Shown one piece after another: positions 50,301-63,028 of a DNA stretch of 64,000 bases. The notes under the pieces are model-generated. The model worked only from the letters and a program-made list of their open reading frames with translations. It ran no database searches and was not told the DNA's origin. Numbering within the stretch: position 1 is the first letter of the stretch; every line of letters starts with the position of its first letter. Origin of the DNA: Datnioides undecimradiatus (lineage: Eukaryota; Chordata; Actinopteri; Lobotiformes; Datnioididae); contig WARS01000052.1 of the NCBI GenBank assembly GCA_008933995.1, forward strand, positions 1,054,001-1,118,000, given 5' to 3'. Both the position numbers and the translations under genes were made by a program.

Positions 50301-53300
50301 TCTTCAACCTGTACTGGATTTGTGTTTATCCCGCCGCGTGGCGAGGTCTGAGGGTAGGGGAACAGAGGGGAGCTCAAAAGTCAGTTCAAGGTGTCGGCCG
50401 TCTGTATTGGCAGCTGAGCCGAGGGTCAGCGCCTGCAAGGATGCACTGTGGGAACAACAGGAAGTGTCCAAACCTTATTAGCTATAATGCACAGGAGTGA
50501 TCTTATAAGATATTTCCTGCACATGCACTTTTTAACTTCATTTGCAGTGCAACAAAGAGCAACCCCCTCTCTCCACGGTATAATGCAGCAGTGTACAGTT
50601 CACAGAGGAGCCGACTTCTCTCTGAAACTGGTTGATTCCTCTCCCTCTCTTCTGGCTTCCAGCAGCTTGATCTCTGCTCCGCTCTCAAAGAAACTCCGAG
50701 TGTCTTTTCTGTTTCAGCCAACTGGCCGGCCGGTCGGGCAGCAGGCCTCCAACAGCCCGCAGCCGCTGCTGTGAATATAAAGTACAGTCAGAGTGCATCG
50801 ATCACCAGCTCGCTCCGTCTGGTATCCCACATAAATACGAGCGTGGACAAAGAAAGACGAGGCGGCGGCTCGGGGAACAACTCATTCAGCGGCGCACTCA
50901 CTCAATGTGTCACGGACACTTTGAGCCTTTTAAAGCTTCAGTTTACTCCATTATTTTCTAATAACTGCTCTGCAGACTGCTCACTGTGGCTTTTATCCCT
51001 GCGCGTACTGATGGATGGCAGCGCTGGTTAAAGGAGCTTAAGCCTATTTTGCTTTTAAAGCAGAATACAACAGAAAGAGGACGTTGCGACTGTCGGGTTC
51101 CCTTTATTGATGGGTCAATAAAGGAGAAGAGAGCAGTCGTCCAGCAGCGGAGGAAGTCGCCGTGAAGCTGCACGGTCTTAATCCAGCTCTTTTAATCAAC
51201 TGGTCACGAATCAAAGAGTGCATTTAAAGAACTGAAGCTGTGCACGCAGACGAGAAGAAGAATGATTTGCTGGAAAATGACAAATATTATCTTCATTATT
51301 GGCCCGGAAACGACCGCAGATATGATTATTGACATAATTCAGATCAGACTGGACGTAAACTGATTCTGTTCCTTATCAATATTTATCCACTGAATCAAAC
51401 AGAATAACAAACAAATCCTCAGCCAAATATTCTCTGTTTGCGCATGAATATTCAGCTGTTTCTCATCACGACGGGGGGAGAGTGGCCCCAAATCCGCTGT
51501 TGAAAGACTGTAGCGGAGTGAGTCTGAAGCTCTAAACTCCGGATGAAAGATGCAACCGGGATCATATCAGCCGTCAGTTCTCCTGTTCAGAGGTCCATTC
51601 AACATGTTTTCTCTTTTAGCCGTTTAGCGCGAGTGAGTGAGCGCTGATTCGTGTAAATGTTTCAGTCCGTCCGTCCTCATTTAGCGAGGTTCATTCGGCC
51701 AAGCGAGAGTGAAATCGTTTGGACCGGCGGTCTCCTCCTCTAAGAGAACGGCCGCACGGTTTGTTCTAAAACCAAAACAAGAGACAGGTGAGGACGTCCA
51801 GATCCGGCACGCTGAGGCGGGTGCACTCGCCGACTTTGTTTCTTTGGCAAAAAGTGGCAAAATTAAGGTATTTAACGTATTTTCAGGTACTTTCAGTCCT
51901 GGTTTTGACTTCTGAAGAGGTAAATCTCAACTTCAACCAAATGTATCAATGCGTTTGTGGCTCTGAGTGAAATGTTCCAACAACTGATTGGCCCGAAATG
52001 TTCGTCCCTGCCTCTGAATGAACTTCTCGAACACTGGTGCCTTAGATTTAACCTCTTTAGCAGACAGCCAATCACATTTTTAAGATAATGGGGTTGCACC
52101 TGCAGTGGCCAGTCAGGTTTTAGGTACTCATAACCTCCATAATGGCCGTAGCAAGTCGTGACAGCAATCGCCATCACACCTGTATGGGTTGCCGTGACCA
52201 CGTGCACTGTCAGTGTCGCTTCCAGTGTTGCCTCCTCTCGAAGAGCAAACAGCTGATTCGTTTATTTATTTATGTGCACAAACTGTTGATCTATCTATCT
52301 ATCTATCTATCTATCTCGAAGTTCATGACCTCACCTGGCACTTTATAAATCAGAGCTTCCCCCTCTGCTCCCTCTTGACCTCAATGGTCCCTCAAGACCG
52401 GCGTCTTTGATCCACCTGTCACACTCGCCCCTCGTTGTGAATGGGACTGCGAGATCATTAAAACCCCTTTCATTCAGAAAAGGAGTCACTGATGCACCTT
52501 TGTGCCCCGGAGACTCGTGGTCTCAGTCTTTGAGGCGCTCAGCAAAAGTTTTATTCGATAAAGTCAACGCCCCGTGGCCTAGTGGTGACAGGAGCTCTGA
52601 AGTTTTCTGGTTATGACGCCATTTTATCCACGTTTTGAGGCTGAAAGCGCAGCTCGTCGGCTAAGCTTCTTTAAAAATGAAACAAATTGCTCTCCCCCGC
52701 CCTCCCCTCCCCGTCCTCCCATTGTGGCCCAGTTTCACTCGCCACTGCCAGGAGATTTTATCAAACCTCTCTGAGACCGGCCGCAAGTAATCTTACCTTA
52801 ACAAAACAGAAAATGCTATTATTCGGCTTTCTCACAGGAGGCAAAGCTGAAGATGGGTTTTCCAACAATGAAAGTCCTATAACAGAGAGGGGACATTGTG
52901 CCATCACTCCGCCATGAAGCCTTATACTTGAGGGAGGAGGAAGGGCTGTTCTTCAGACAATAAAGCCCATCGTCGACCATCAAACACCCTGTTGCGTGCC
53001 TCAGCTCCTCCTAGTTTTAAAATCCATCGCCCGTCTGATTTGAACATTAAACAGCCAGCTGGTTTCCCCGTGTGAGGTGCGTCCGCAGAGGTGTGTGACG
53101 CCCATGTTGAGTGTGTGTGTCTTTGTGTCTCTGGCAGACCCTGGTCTCGGTGATATCTGATTCCCCCCGCTGCGTTCGCTCTCAACAGCCTTTTTTTTAT
53201 CATCTGACTCCCCTGCTGTCTATACTCTCAGTAGGTTTTCATTATCGGATTCCCCCGCTGACTCTTCCCACTCTCCTCTCTGTTTTTTATTTTTACAATC

Positions 53301-54620
53301 CCTGCTGAATGCTACCGAGAGCCCTCCCCTCCCATGTGGGCTCACAGTTACCCCTCTTGTCCACCGACGGAGACGTGCCTCTGAGCTAACGCTGGTGTCG
53401 CGTGAGCTACATGAGAAACGAGGTCACGCTTTGCATACCCACCGGTGTTCATTTTACCACTGGTACCTGCACTTCTCATTTATACTGAATTACAGATTAG
53501 ATGCTTTTTTAAAAGACAGTAACAGACAGGGTGGACGCTTTGGTGTTTGTGTTTCTCCCATTATCCCATTATTTTCTCTTGTGGGAACCCCCAGAGTGCA
53601 TTCATGTGTTTATACCACAGCTTCATGCCCAGGAGAACCGCTTTCAGAGTATTAATAGTTGTTCTTAAGTGTGTAGTACGCAACAGTTGCTGCTGTATCT
53701 TTGATCCAAAGTGCTAGTTTCCCCTAAATCCACATTTTCAATACCAAACGTCCTGCAAACGCTCCGCAGTTCAACAACCCTGAGTCCACCAAATTACCTC
53801 AAAGGCTGCAGAAAGCGTTAATTCACAAACGCCGACGGGTTTTCATGCAGATAAATAAATAAATCTTGCACAATTTGTTTTTTTTCCTCAAGATTCATCA
53901 AAAAAACCCCACTTTGCCGCTTTGTCGGGATGCCGCTGCTCCTTTTCAGGCTCCACGCAGCAGCATTTTGTCGAAACTGCGAGCGTTTGCCGCGTGTTGA
54001 CCGTACAGATAGACGGCAGAGGAGTCGATTACACCGCCGGAGCAGTTTCTTCGGATGTTTCAATCGGAATGAAGCCGATTCAAGTTCATCACAGACACTT
54101 TTATTGGTGTATGTGGGTTGAGTTTCTCTTTAAAATACCTCGTTTTACAGCAAAGTTCATCCAGTGCCCTTTCATTTACGTTTAAGGTAAACATACACGC
54201 CTGTGAGTCGTTTATGTTGCCTTTGATCAAGGCGTAAGCATGAATAATGTGTAGATCTCCTCAGATCTCCTCTGGGTCCACGTTATTTCCCGCGGTGTTC
54301 GTACCATCACGCTCGTGCTTATTTCGCGTCGTTGTCGCCTGTCACTCTGCGTTTCGCTCATTTATCCCTGTTCCTCAGTAACAAACCGCTCTGAAACACT
54401 TCATACCTGATTATGATGTTGCTTTGACTCTTATCTGCAGCTCCACCTCCTGTGCTGGAGATACGTCCTTCACATGCATGCAAAGGACTCGTGCATAAGA
54501 GTTTTATGGAGGCACCGAAAACATGTAGCAAGCTGCTAGCTCATGCCTAGCATCCGCATGCACCCAGCCTCATTTCTTATGATGAGTCTATGGGGGCCGG
54601 CTGATCCAGCGCTTTGATCC
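47385..54620. other. Noncoding DNA with a (CTAT)n microsatellite
   Basis: No coding exon is supported. A (CTAT)n run lies at 52289-52317. 48000-48060 (AGGAATAATTAATGTTTCAC) and 51270-51480 are AT-rich candidate regulatory stretches. Confidence 0.4.
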
Positions 54621-54624
54621 AGAC

Positions 54625-54790
54625 TGAAACATGTCGACAAATGTTGGATGGATTCTAATGAAATTTCGTGCCACAGAGGATGAATCCTAATGAGTCTGGC
54701 TTTTAATCTCGCGCCAGCAGGTCAGTTTTCAATTATCCTGTGAAATATCTCAACACCTACAAGATGGACTGGCACAGAGTATCATGCAGA
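54625..54790 (+). repeat. Dispersed teleost repeat (GATGGATT..ATGAAATTT type), copy A
   Basis: GTTGGATGGATTCTAATGAA, then CACAGAGGATGAATCCTAAT and GAAATATCTCAACACCTACA is a well-known fish repeat made of about 100-base units; roughly two units are present. A second, inverted copy lies at 60640-60880. Confidence 0.7.
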
Positions 54791-55329
54791 CATATGGTTC
54801 GGCAGATTGGGAATAACAGGAGAACCTGACGTTATTCCGATTTTAGATGGTTCACCAGTTCACCAACGGGGGTCTCCTCCACTGCAGCCTCATCTTCACA
54901 CCCTGAAAAATGAGCTTCTTTCGGTGCTTGTGGTTTATTTACTTTGTTTAATGCTCATTTTTAATTGCAGAACAAACAGAATAAGTGTTTATATTGGATT
55001 TTAATTAGATGCAGCTGCCAGTGAGAGTAGCTTTCCTGCCATTTTGGGACTGGATTTTGACGCCAGTTCTGTAGTTTCCTCTCCCCGTCACAGCTGTCTC
55101 ACACTTTTTATCCTTTCCTCGGATAAAAATAGAAACATCATGGTCTAAAATTACTATTACTGAATTACTATTTTCATTCAAATGTATTATTACTGACATT
55201 ATTATGCTATAATTATGTTTTTATTCCGAAAATGTCTGTATATTTGTCTCTTAATGACTAAATTCACAGTGGGCGGCCAAACCCATTTGCAGTTTGTTAA
55301 TAATAAAGTCGATCCCAGTTTAGTCTTTG

Positions 55330-55671
55330 ACAGTTCACTCATACACCGGGAGCTGCGCGCGAGACTTTGCGCGCGTGAGCGGGGACAGGGCGCGCGCGTG
55401 CGCTTCAGTTTGGCTCCAACTACAGGGATGCTGAATTCACGCGAAAACAACAGACTGCACAGCAGACTTCACTGACCCACCACACACACACACATACACA
55501 CTCGCTCTCTCTCTCTCGCTCTCTCCCTTTAACCCCCCCCTCTCTCTCCCTCCCTCCCCCCTTCCTTCAGTCGGGTTTGAGGAGATCTCTCTTGGAGCTG
55601 GAGAGGAGAGGTTGGCCGTCTCTCTCCTCCAGCAGCCACCGGGCTTCTCTGCAGCCTCCCGTCGCTTCATC
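55330..55671 (+). promoter_or_regulatory. CpG-rich promoter and 5' UTR of the signal-peptide gene
   Basis: The segment 55345-55412 is dense in CG (GCTGCGCGCGAGACTTTGCG, GGGCGCGCGCGTGCGC), unlike the surrounding DNA. A pyrimidine-rich tract of CTCTCT and CCCTCCC runs follows at 55500-55570 and leads into the start codon. No TATA box is seen. It looks like a CpG-island promoter with dispersed starts. The exact start site is not defined. Confidence 0.6.
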
Positions 55672-55756
55672 ATGGATCTTGGGACTAAAGGAGTCTGTGG
55701 GATTATCGTTCAGGTCGCCCTGCTTCTCTCCAGCTCGCGCGGGACAACCGGAGAAG
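55672..55756 (+). CDS. First coding exon with signal peptide, gene not identified
   Basis: ATG at 55672 has a strong context (A at -3, G at +4). The exon encodes 28 residues: MDLGTKGVCG, a hydrophobic core IIVQVALLLSSS, then RGTTGE. It closes with the donor GAAG|GTGAGC at 55756/55757 in phase 1. A signal peptide ended by a phase-1 intron is typical of modular extracellular or single-pass membrane proteins (receptors, adhesion molecules), where later domains are phase 1-1 exons. I do not recognise the protein, and no second exon was found before the window end, so the first intron is over 8 kb. The CpG-rich promoter immediately upstream supports a real gene. Confidence 0.65.
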
Positions 55757-58700
55757 GTGAGCAGGCTGTGCGCTCTTTCACTTGTTCCCCGGAGGAGACG
55801 GAGCGAGTCCGGGCACCGCAGACCCGGAGGTGCGCCTTTAAACGGGGCTTCATCCCGCAGTTACATCCCGTGGGTGAACCCGGGACTCGTGTTTTCTGGA
55901 TTTTGTCAAAGTACGGGGATTTTATTTTAAGCTGTGGGAATTTTGCGCAGCAGCTTTGTTGCGAATGAGAAATAAGGAGTTTGTGAATTATGATTTAATG
56001 TTCTATTACTTACCAAAACCGGATCAGTTCTAGTAGTAGAAGGCTGTTTCAGCTCTGTGGGCGCTTGAAGAGAGTTTAGAAACGTCCCGGTTTCCTCTTT
56101 ATTCAGTCTGTTTAACCGCATTTTAATTAGCTGTTTATTGACTTCAAGGGTCTGAGTGATCAGATCCCCGCACGGTGAGCTTTGCGTAATCGAAGGAAGC
56201 GCTCGCTTTTGGGCAGAAGACGCGTTCAGTCTCAGAGCCAGTAGGAACATTTCATCGTCACCCAAATGTGTGAGGAGCCAGTTCATCCTCTGCGCGCGTA
56301 AAACGACGTTAGCGCTTTGTGTTCTGGTTAAGTTGGCGCTCGGCGCAGCGTGATGGGCGTCCTGGGACGAGAGCCACGTTTGTGTGCTGACACGCTCCGG
56401 AGAGCAGCCGGGGTGTGAAGGTGGATGTGTGTGTGTGTGTGAGACAGAGAGAGAGAGTGAAAGGGTGGTTGCTTGTGCAGGTTTGAGAGGTGGGACTGAG
56501 AGGCTGCTGGGCAGGATTATCTGAACTCTGACGGAGGAAGCGTCTCTCTCTCCCGCTTTAATCTGCTTTAACTGTGCAGTCCCATGAATTAGCGGATTGG
56601 CTCAGCTTTGAATGTGCAGGTATCTGAGATGGAGAGAATCTGCATGAAAGGAGGACAGAGATGGAGATGAAACGAGATGAATCTCAGTGCGTAACGAGGC
56701 GTGCTCATATTTAATTGAAGCAGATGTCGCTTTTACTCTCATCTTTGAACATTTATCAATATTCCACCTGATCCTCTCTCTCACTCCTTGTTTCTGTGGG
56801 TTCGGTTAATGTCTTTTCTGGTGTTTCGATTCACTTCCCTGAAGAGCTTCTGTTGTGCGTCCAGCTTTCTCCCTTTGCCCCCCCTTCATCTCGAGTTTTC
56901 ATCCTCCTCACAGCCGTCCGTCTTGTCTCCTCCGTGACGGACCGCCTCTCGCCATCATCATGAAAATGTCACACGAGGCAACATGAAAACAGAAATGATT
57001 GAGGTTCTGGCGGTTCTGCCGCGGCGTAAATGGAAAGGCAGTCGGCTGTGAGGCTGCTGGAGAGTGACGGGAGACGTGATTTAAGGAGGAGTGTGCGGTT
57101 AGAGCGGATCTTTAGTTCTGTCCTCCTGCAGGAAACGTTGACAGCTTCACCAAAAATGTGTTTTTTCATCAGTTTTCTCTTTTCTGTCTCTCTCTACCCC
57201 CCGCTGTCTCTCTCCTTCAGTCGCTTCTCCTCCTTTTCCAGCAGCTTCTGATACCGATGCGCTGTGAACTCTCCATCTCCTCCTCCCCGTCTCCTCCTCC
57301 TCTTCTCTTTCTGCGCTCTCCTCCTGCTGCTTTCCTGCCAGCCTCTGTCCTCCTCTTCTTCTTTCTCTCCCTCTCTTTCTGTTTCTGTCTCCGTGCTTGG
57401 ATCTCTGCCCTCCTGCTGTATCTGAATCAGTGGGCTGCTGCTGTGTCGCTGGATCCTTTCTCCCTAATTCCCTCTCTTTACCTTCCCCCCTTCCTGCATA
57501 TCACCTTATTTCTCACTCTCTCTGCATCAATACACTTTCCTGCTAGCTCTGTTTCCGCCATCACCTTCTTCTGTGCAGGTGTTATGAGTTGGATTGCTAA
57601 TGCTTCAGCCTCTCCCCTCTAGTTCACCGATTTGATGCCGTGAGGGCTCCTAAACTGTGCATTTAAACCACAACGGGACACTAAGAGCCTCCGCTGAGGC
57701 TCAGAGTGATGACGTTGTTTCAGGGTTTGCAGGGTTTACCCAGCACACATCCTCAAATGGCTCAGACGCGTCAAATTAACTTACAAACATTTTGCATATT
57801 TGTAAAATCTGCGTTTAAGATTTTATTTTATCTTCATGTCCTAGAGTTTCTGTAGTGTAAAAGCTAAAACTGCCCTCACTGTAGAGCTCTTCTGCACCGA
57901 AGCATCGTCTGCTGCCATGGCTACATGAGGATGTTATTCGCTGGGATCCTACACGTCGATATAGTGATAACTTAGTCCTGCCTCCTTGGTTTAGTAATCT
58001 CTCCCTTGTCCATTCACCCTCTCTCTTTCACATTCCTCTCTCTCTCTCTCTCCTCTGTCTATCTATCTGTTTATCTCGCCCGGCCCGACCCAGCAGCGCA
58101 CTCATCATGCACGGCCCATAAACCACAGCGGCATAATAAGTTCAGGCTGCAGAGGTGGAGGGATCCCAGCCGCAGGTTTCACACTCACGTCTCCCTCCCA
58201 CTCCCCTGCAGAGGGCTCACTGTTCATTACGGAGGTGGTACTAAATGACAACAAAAGTAGAAATACATATTTTAACAGCCACAGATGGCGCTCGGATGAC
58301 TCGTTAGCCGGGGGGAGTGGAGAAGCGCTGGGGTTTATGAGATGAGATTCAAAGGAAGCCGGTGTGTGAAACTGCCACCTGCAGGGCCGTAAAGTCACCG
58401 CGCGTTTAATCGGCTTCTGAACAGCGTGATAGAGTCGCTGTGTGTTTTAAAATCGCCTCGCACATGAAGGTAGTGGAGTGAAGGCAGGTCGGCCTTGTGT
58501 TAGCAGGTGTTGCATGAGTATAAGTTGATTTTTCTGGCCACTTGGGGGCAGCAGAGCGCGCTGTGAGCAACGCTGATATATCGTTGCTTTCTAAAGCCGT
58601 TGGGAACCCCGCTGCTCTCCGACATGAGGTGCATGTGACGCCATCTTCCATTTGAAGGAAACTTTACACGATGCAACGTGAAAACCAAACCGGTTCTTTG

Positions 58701-60060
58701 ATGCAACGTGTTTGGGAAATGTTTTAATAAGATTCATTTACAAGGACATGAATTTGCCCTTTCGTTCACGACACTGGGCACATCTTTCAAGCTGATGCAT
58801 CTCACTTGGAAGTTTCTTTAATGGCTGCACCAACTCAGCCCTCGCACTGACGTTTCCATTAACACACTTAACTATGGCGAGGTTTACATTCCAGGTGAAG
58901 GTCGCAAGATGGTCAGGTTCAGTAAAAGATGATTGTTTTGGTTTAAACACTTCATTTAAACAACCAAACACACTGGTTTCCAGCTTTAAAACCCTGTGTT
59001 TGAACTCGTTATACACCCCAACTGTTTCCCCATGCGGACTTTGACGCTACATACAGTTAACAGGGGGTCAGGGATCGGTCTTCCAGGATGGAGGGGCATT
59101 GATTATGTGTTGTGTATGGACTAGATCAGCACTGACACACAATATTGTAAACGTTTTGATGACAAAAAGACTCACATTGTGTAACAGGATCAAGACAAAA
59201 GAGGAGGACATGTGTTGACCATGAAAACATCCGGGAGGATCAGCATCAGGCATCCCCAGTCAGGCAGTCCTGAGCCACATGTGCTCCTCTCTTATTTCAG
59301 AGGTGAACTAGTCCTAATAAAAGCTATTCTGGGTCTCACAGCACGTTTTGCTTGCCTCGTGGGCAAACTTGCAAAGAACAAGCCCGGAAAGCGAGGTGGA
59401 GCAGAGAACTCTTTGGCATTTCAACACAAAAAAACATGAAAATCAGATTCGAGTGTCAGTTTTTCGGCGAGAAAGAGCAAAAGGCTTCTGTCGACAACGC
59501 TCAAAAGTCATACACAGAGAAATCCATCTTTAAAAGGGGGCAGAGAGACCAATTTCTCAGACCAGAATCCAATGCAGCCTCGGGGGCATGTTGTGCTCCG
59601 AATAAAGCATGTGGCTGTCATCACAGATATGGTTCACAAACAAGCTAACCGACTTGAACTTGTTAGTGTACCCACACACTCCGCTTTCACTGAAAACAAC
59701 CAATTAGAAATCGAGATCCGGCTGCAAAGGAAATCAGGAAACGGTAGCACCACATGCAGCGGAGGCGAAGAGCATAAACAATGTTTTGAACATCACAGGC
59801 CGATCAGAGCTAACAGAGCATCAGTTTCTTTTCTGTTTCGCTTATGTAACCTTTTACCTCAGGAACAACATGCATCAACCCACAACGTGAAGGCCGGAGA
59901 GGACATTTTTCCTCTGCAGCAGTGTTTAGGTTCTTGGACAGCTGCAGACCTAAGTGGTTTGCTAATGAGTGTAAGATTGCCTGTTTGGAAACAGGGAGCT
60001 CTAATTGAGTCTACAGCCATGAAGGGTCACGTTTGTGCTACACGGGAGACAGGAGCACAA
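55757..60060 (+). other. Presumed first intron of the signal-peptide gene, proximal part
   Basis: No second exon could be supported. 57170-57560 is a strongly pyrimidine-rich stretch whose open frame (57158-57622) is a leucine/serine/proline-rich artefact. The CTGGCCACTTGGGGGCAGCA block at 58535-58554 is the inverted partner of 36518-36539. Confidence 0.45.
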
Positions 60061-60064
60061 AGGT

Positions 60065-60425
60065 GATGGAGCCAAATGCAGATTCAAGACGCTATGCAAT
60101 GACTGTTCAATGATTTAGGCTTACAGGTAGGTCGGGGCAGGCATGGTCACGACCAGACAATCGGTACAACATGCAAACAAGTATGTGAGGGAGCAGGCAG
60201 AATCCACAAATTCAAGGAAAGGCAACAAAACCATGGAAACAAGCTTAAAGGAAACACAAGGAACTGAGAAACAGGTACAGAGACAAAGGATGTGACACAA
60301 TATATATGCACCAGGCACAGGTGACACAGATCAACTGGTTAGACACAGGTGATAATGCCACAGGTGGGCACAGGTAACAGGTTCACGAGAGGGAGACACC
60401 CTTCAGAATAAAACAGGAAGTAACC
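60065..60425 (+). repeat. Dispersed repeat, copy B (shared with 24750-25045)
   Basis: 60389-60422 is 31/34 identical to 25009-25042. Upstream are repeated ACACAGGTGA and CACAGGTG motifs and CAACAAAACCATGGAAAC-like text typical of this fish repeat. Same orientation as copy A. Noncoding. Confidence 0.65.
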
Positions 60426-60639
60426 AAACACAGGTTAACACACACTCAAAACCTTTTTTAACTCCCTGAGCTGAAGAGAAGTGGTGCATGGTTCTACACG
60501 CTTAATATGCGTAACATGACAACGCTGTGCAGGTATAATGTTCAGCACGATCACCATCTTAGTTTGAACTCAAAGCACAGCTGAAGACGGCGGTTTAGTC
60601 ATAAACCAAATTAAAAAGTCTGCCCCCGACAGTGGCGCT

Positions 60640-60885
60640 GCATGAAAAGTCACCAAAGTTATTACATTTCATCCCGAGGGAGGCGTGAATCCATCAACAC
60701 CAAATATCACGGCAAATCCGCCCCAATCCTCGTTGAGGCTTTTCACTTAAAACCACAAATGTCAGCCTCATGTTGGTGTTGGACGAAAAGTCAGGGGATC
60801 GCCAGAGTTTATAGGATGGATCCTCCGAGGGTTTCGTGGCTGCGCGTCTAGTTGTTGAGATGTTTCGGTGCAGACCAAAGCGATG
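60640..60885 (-). repeat. Dispersed teleost repeat (GATGGATT..ATGAAATTT type), copy B
   Basis: Reading the minus strand gives GGCGGATTTGCCGTGATATT, TGGTGTTGATGGATTCACGC and CCCTCGGGATGAA, parallel to 54648-54690; the plus strand has GTTGTTGAGATGTTTCGGTG at 60852-60871, the inverse of GAAATATCTCAAC. It is therefore an inverted, diverged copy of the repeat at 54625-54790. Confidence 0.65.
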
Positions 60886-60889
60886 AGAG

Positions 60890-62235
60890 CTCGCTCTGTT
60901 ATTCTTACAGGGGTTGTTGCGCTGCTTCTTCTTCTGCAGTGTTTCCTGGTGTTCTGCCTCGTCTCTAATTGTGCCCTCAGAAGGTTTGATCTCTGGTGAC
61001 TTATTTTGTCCTGGTTTATTCTGCTGCCTCTCTGAGAATAATTTGAGTCGGTACAACACCGCCTCGGACGCATTTCTACATTCATTTGTGGATTAATTAA
61101 TTAGTCCTGCAGCATTGTTAGGCCGCGGTCCTGATTCTTGCGCTAGTTATGCTCCTGGATAATTCAGCTGTTTCTTCAAAGCACAAATTCAATACAGTCA
61201 AGGCATGATGAGGCTGGTGATGCTGTTCCACCATCTGGTTGTTAATTGCTAACTCTGTGGCGAACACGAAGGCCAGTGTGCTTATATTCAAAGTTTAATA
61301 TCACCTTCGGGGGTGCAGACTGTATTATTGATCGACAGGGCTCGAATTCCCCTCGACTGTTGTACTCTTTTAATAAGAAAACACAAAGGTTTGTTTTATT
61401 CAGGAGTGGATTTGACTTAATAAGCAGATGCTGAGTACAAGCTAACTCTAATTAAAGACATACTGTTTGATGTTTGACGTCCGTTGCGATGCAATACGTG
61501 GTTGAAAGGGCAATCAGTGCCATTATCATTTAAAAAGCACACTTTTGGCTAACAGGGATAGCTAGACATGGACATTCGTGCACGGATGATGGGCTACAAT
61601 TGTAAAAACAGTCACTGCTGTTAAAAGAAATACATAATGTAGTCTTAAAGGAACATGCCAACAATTTAGTTCTGCACGTCCATGAAGAAGAGATCAGCAG
61701 GGGCCAAGATATCTTAACGTTTAGTCCCTTATGTGCACCAAACTCCAAATGCATCACAGTCCCATATTTCCCACAATGCACCTCGATCTGTCTTTGGTTT
61801 TGCCTTCCCTGCATGGTTGGTGCTAAGGCCTTTCAAACGCCACATCTCGAAGTCCAGATAAGAGAGTATGTAGCTGTGTGCAGTGATGTACATCATAGTA
61901 AACCATAACAAACACCGCCATAATGATTCAGATCCTGTGATTCAGAGTTGTGACAGCTTCCATCCAATAGCTGAGGACTTCTTGCCTCCTTCAACACCTC
62001 CATCACCAACGTACCATATTGTCGCAAGCAAGCTAACCACTGACCCTTAGCTCAGTGCCACGGAAAGGTGAAGACTGATTGATGGCAGGATGGCATGATA
62101 TGAATATTCAAGCTTATGAAATACAAAGAAATGTATTGTCTGTCCTCTTTATGGGTAAAACAAACACTTTGAAAACCGCTTGAAACAGCTGTTATAACCT
62201 CTGGGTTTAACGTAGTACAAACTAAACTGGCCAGT
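60890..62235 (+). other. Presumed intronic DNA, nothing recognised
   Basis: No exon, RNA gene or clear repeat was recognised. Confidence 0.45.
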
Positions 62236-62238
62236 GCA

Positions 62239-62259
62239 TGTGTGTGTGTGTGTGTGTGT
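62239..62259. repeat. (TG)n microsatellite
   Basis: About ten TG units. Confidence 0.9.
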
Positions 62260-62459
62260 ATGAGTGAGAATGTGTGTGTATGCTGGTGAGTGGGTTGGTG
62301 CACACGTGTAATAAATTCATGTATGTTACTCCTCCCGCTGTGGGCTTAAATTAATTGGATTGGCTCTGGGTGTTTTAAGCAAGCATGAGGTTAAAGTTTA
62401 TGTAAGCACGTTAATACGAAGACGCAGGCGCCTTGAGAGAAAGAGACACATCTGACATG

Positions 62460-62482
62460 CACACACACACACACACACACAC
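62460..62482. repeat. (CA)n microsatellite
   Basis: About eleven CA units. Confidence 0.95.
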
Positions 62483-63001
62483 TCTACATCGCAGTGCTTC
62501 CTCAGGCTGAGGCTGTAAATTAGGAAATGCTTGCTGAAGTGCAGCAGTGGTCAGGAAGCGGAGGATGTGATGTTCGTTGAAGGTCCTCCGTGTGTATTTA
62601 CACAGAAAGATTAAAGTTGGATTAGGCAGCAAAAGAGATGATATTATAGATATTACTATTACCACTATTAATATGTAACTAATTATAAGATATATGCAAA
62701 AATTAACATGAATAAACATTATTTAAACTAATTTCTCAACATGCCTGATCAATGAACAGTGACAAATACACATGGTGCATGGATTACAAGATGAATGAAT
62801 AGTGCTAAAGATGGGGGGGGCGCAGACATCATGACAGATACAGCAATCAAAACATCATTATTGAGGGATAAGACCACTAAAGTATGATTGACAGGAGAAG
62901 GGAGAGAGCGATGGATTAAATGAGTATCGACTGACAACACTGAGACTTCACTGCCTCAAAGGAAATCACTTTGGAAAAGGTTTCTGGCATTTAAAAGCCA
63001 C

Positions 63002-63028
63002 GAGAAGAAGAAGAAGAAGAAGAAGAAC
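63002..63028. repeat. (GAA)n microsatellite
   Basis: About nine GAA units. Confidence 0.95.

Noticed and set aside
57158-57622. 154-codon leucine/serine-rich frame resembling a membrane protein
   Set aside because: The hydrophobic runs come from a pyrimidine-rich CTC/TTC tract, not from coding sequence.
59572-60066. 164-codon plus-strand open frame
   Set aside because: No recognisable domain or family; composition looks random, and it runs up to a dispersed repeat.
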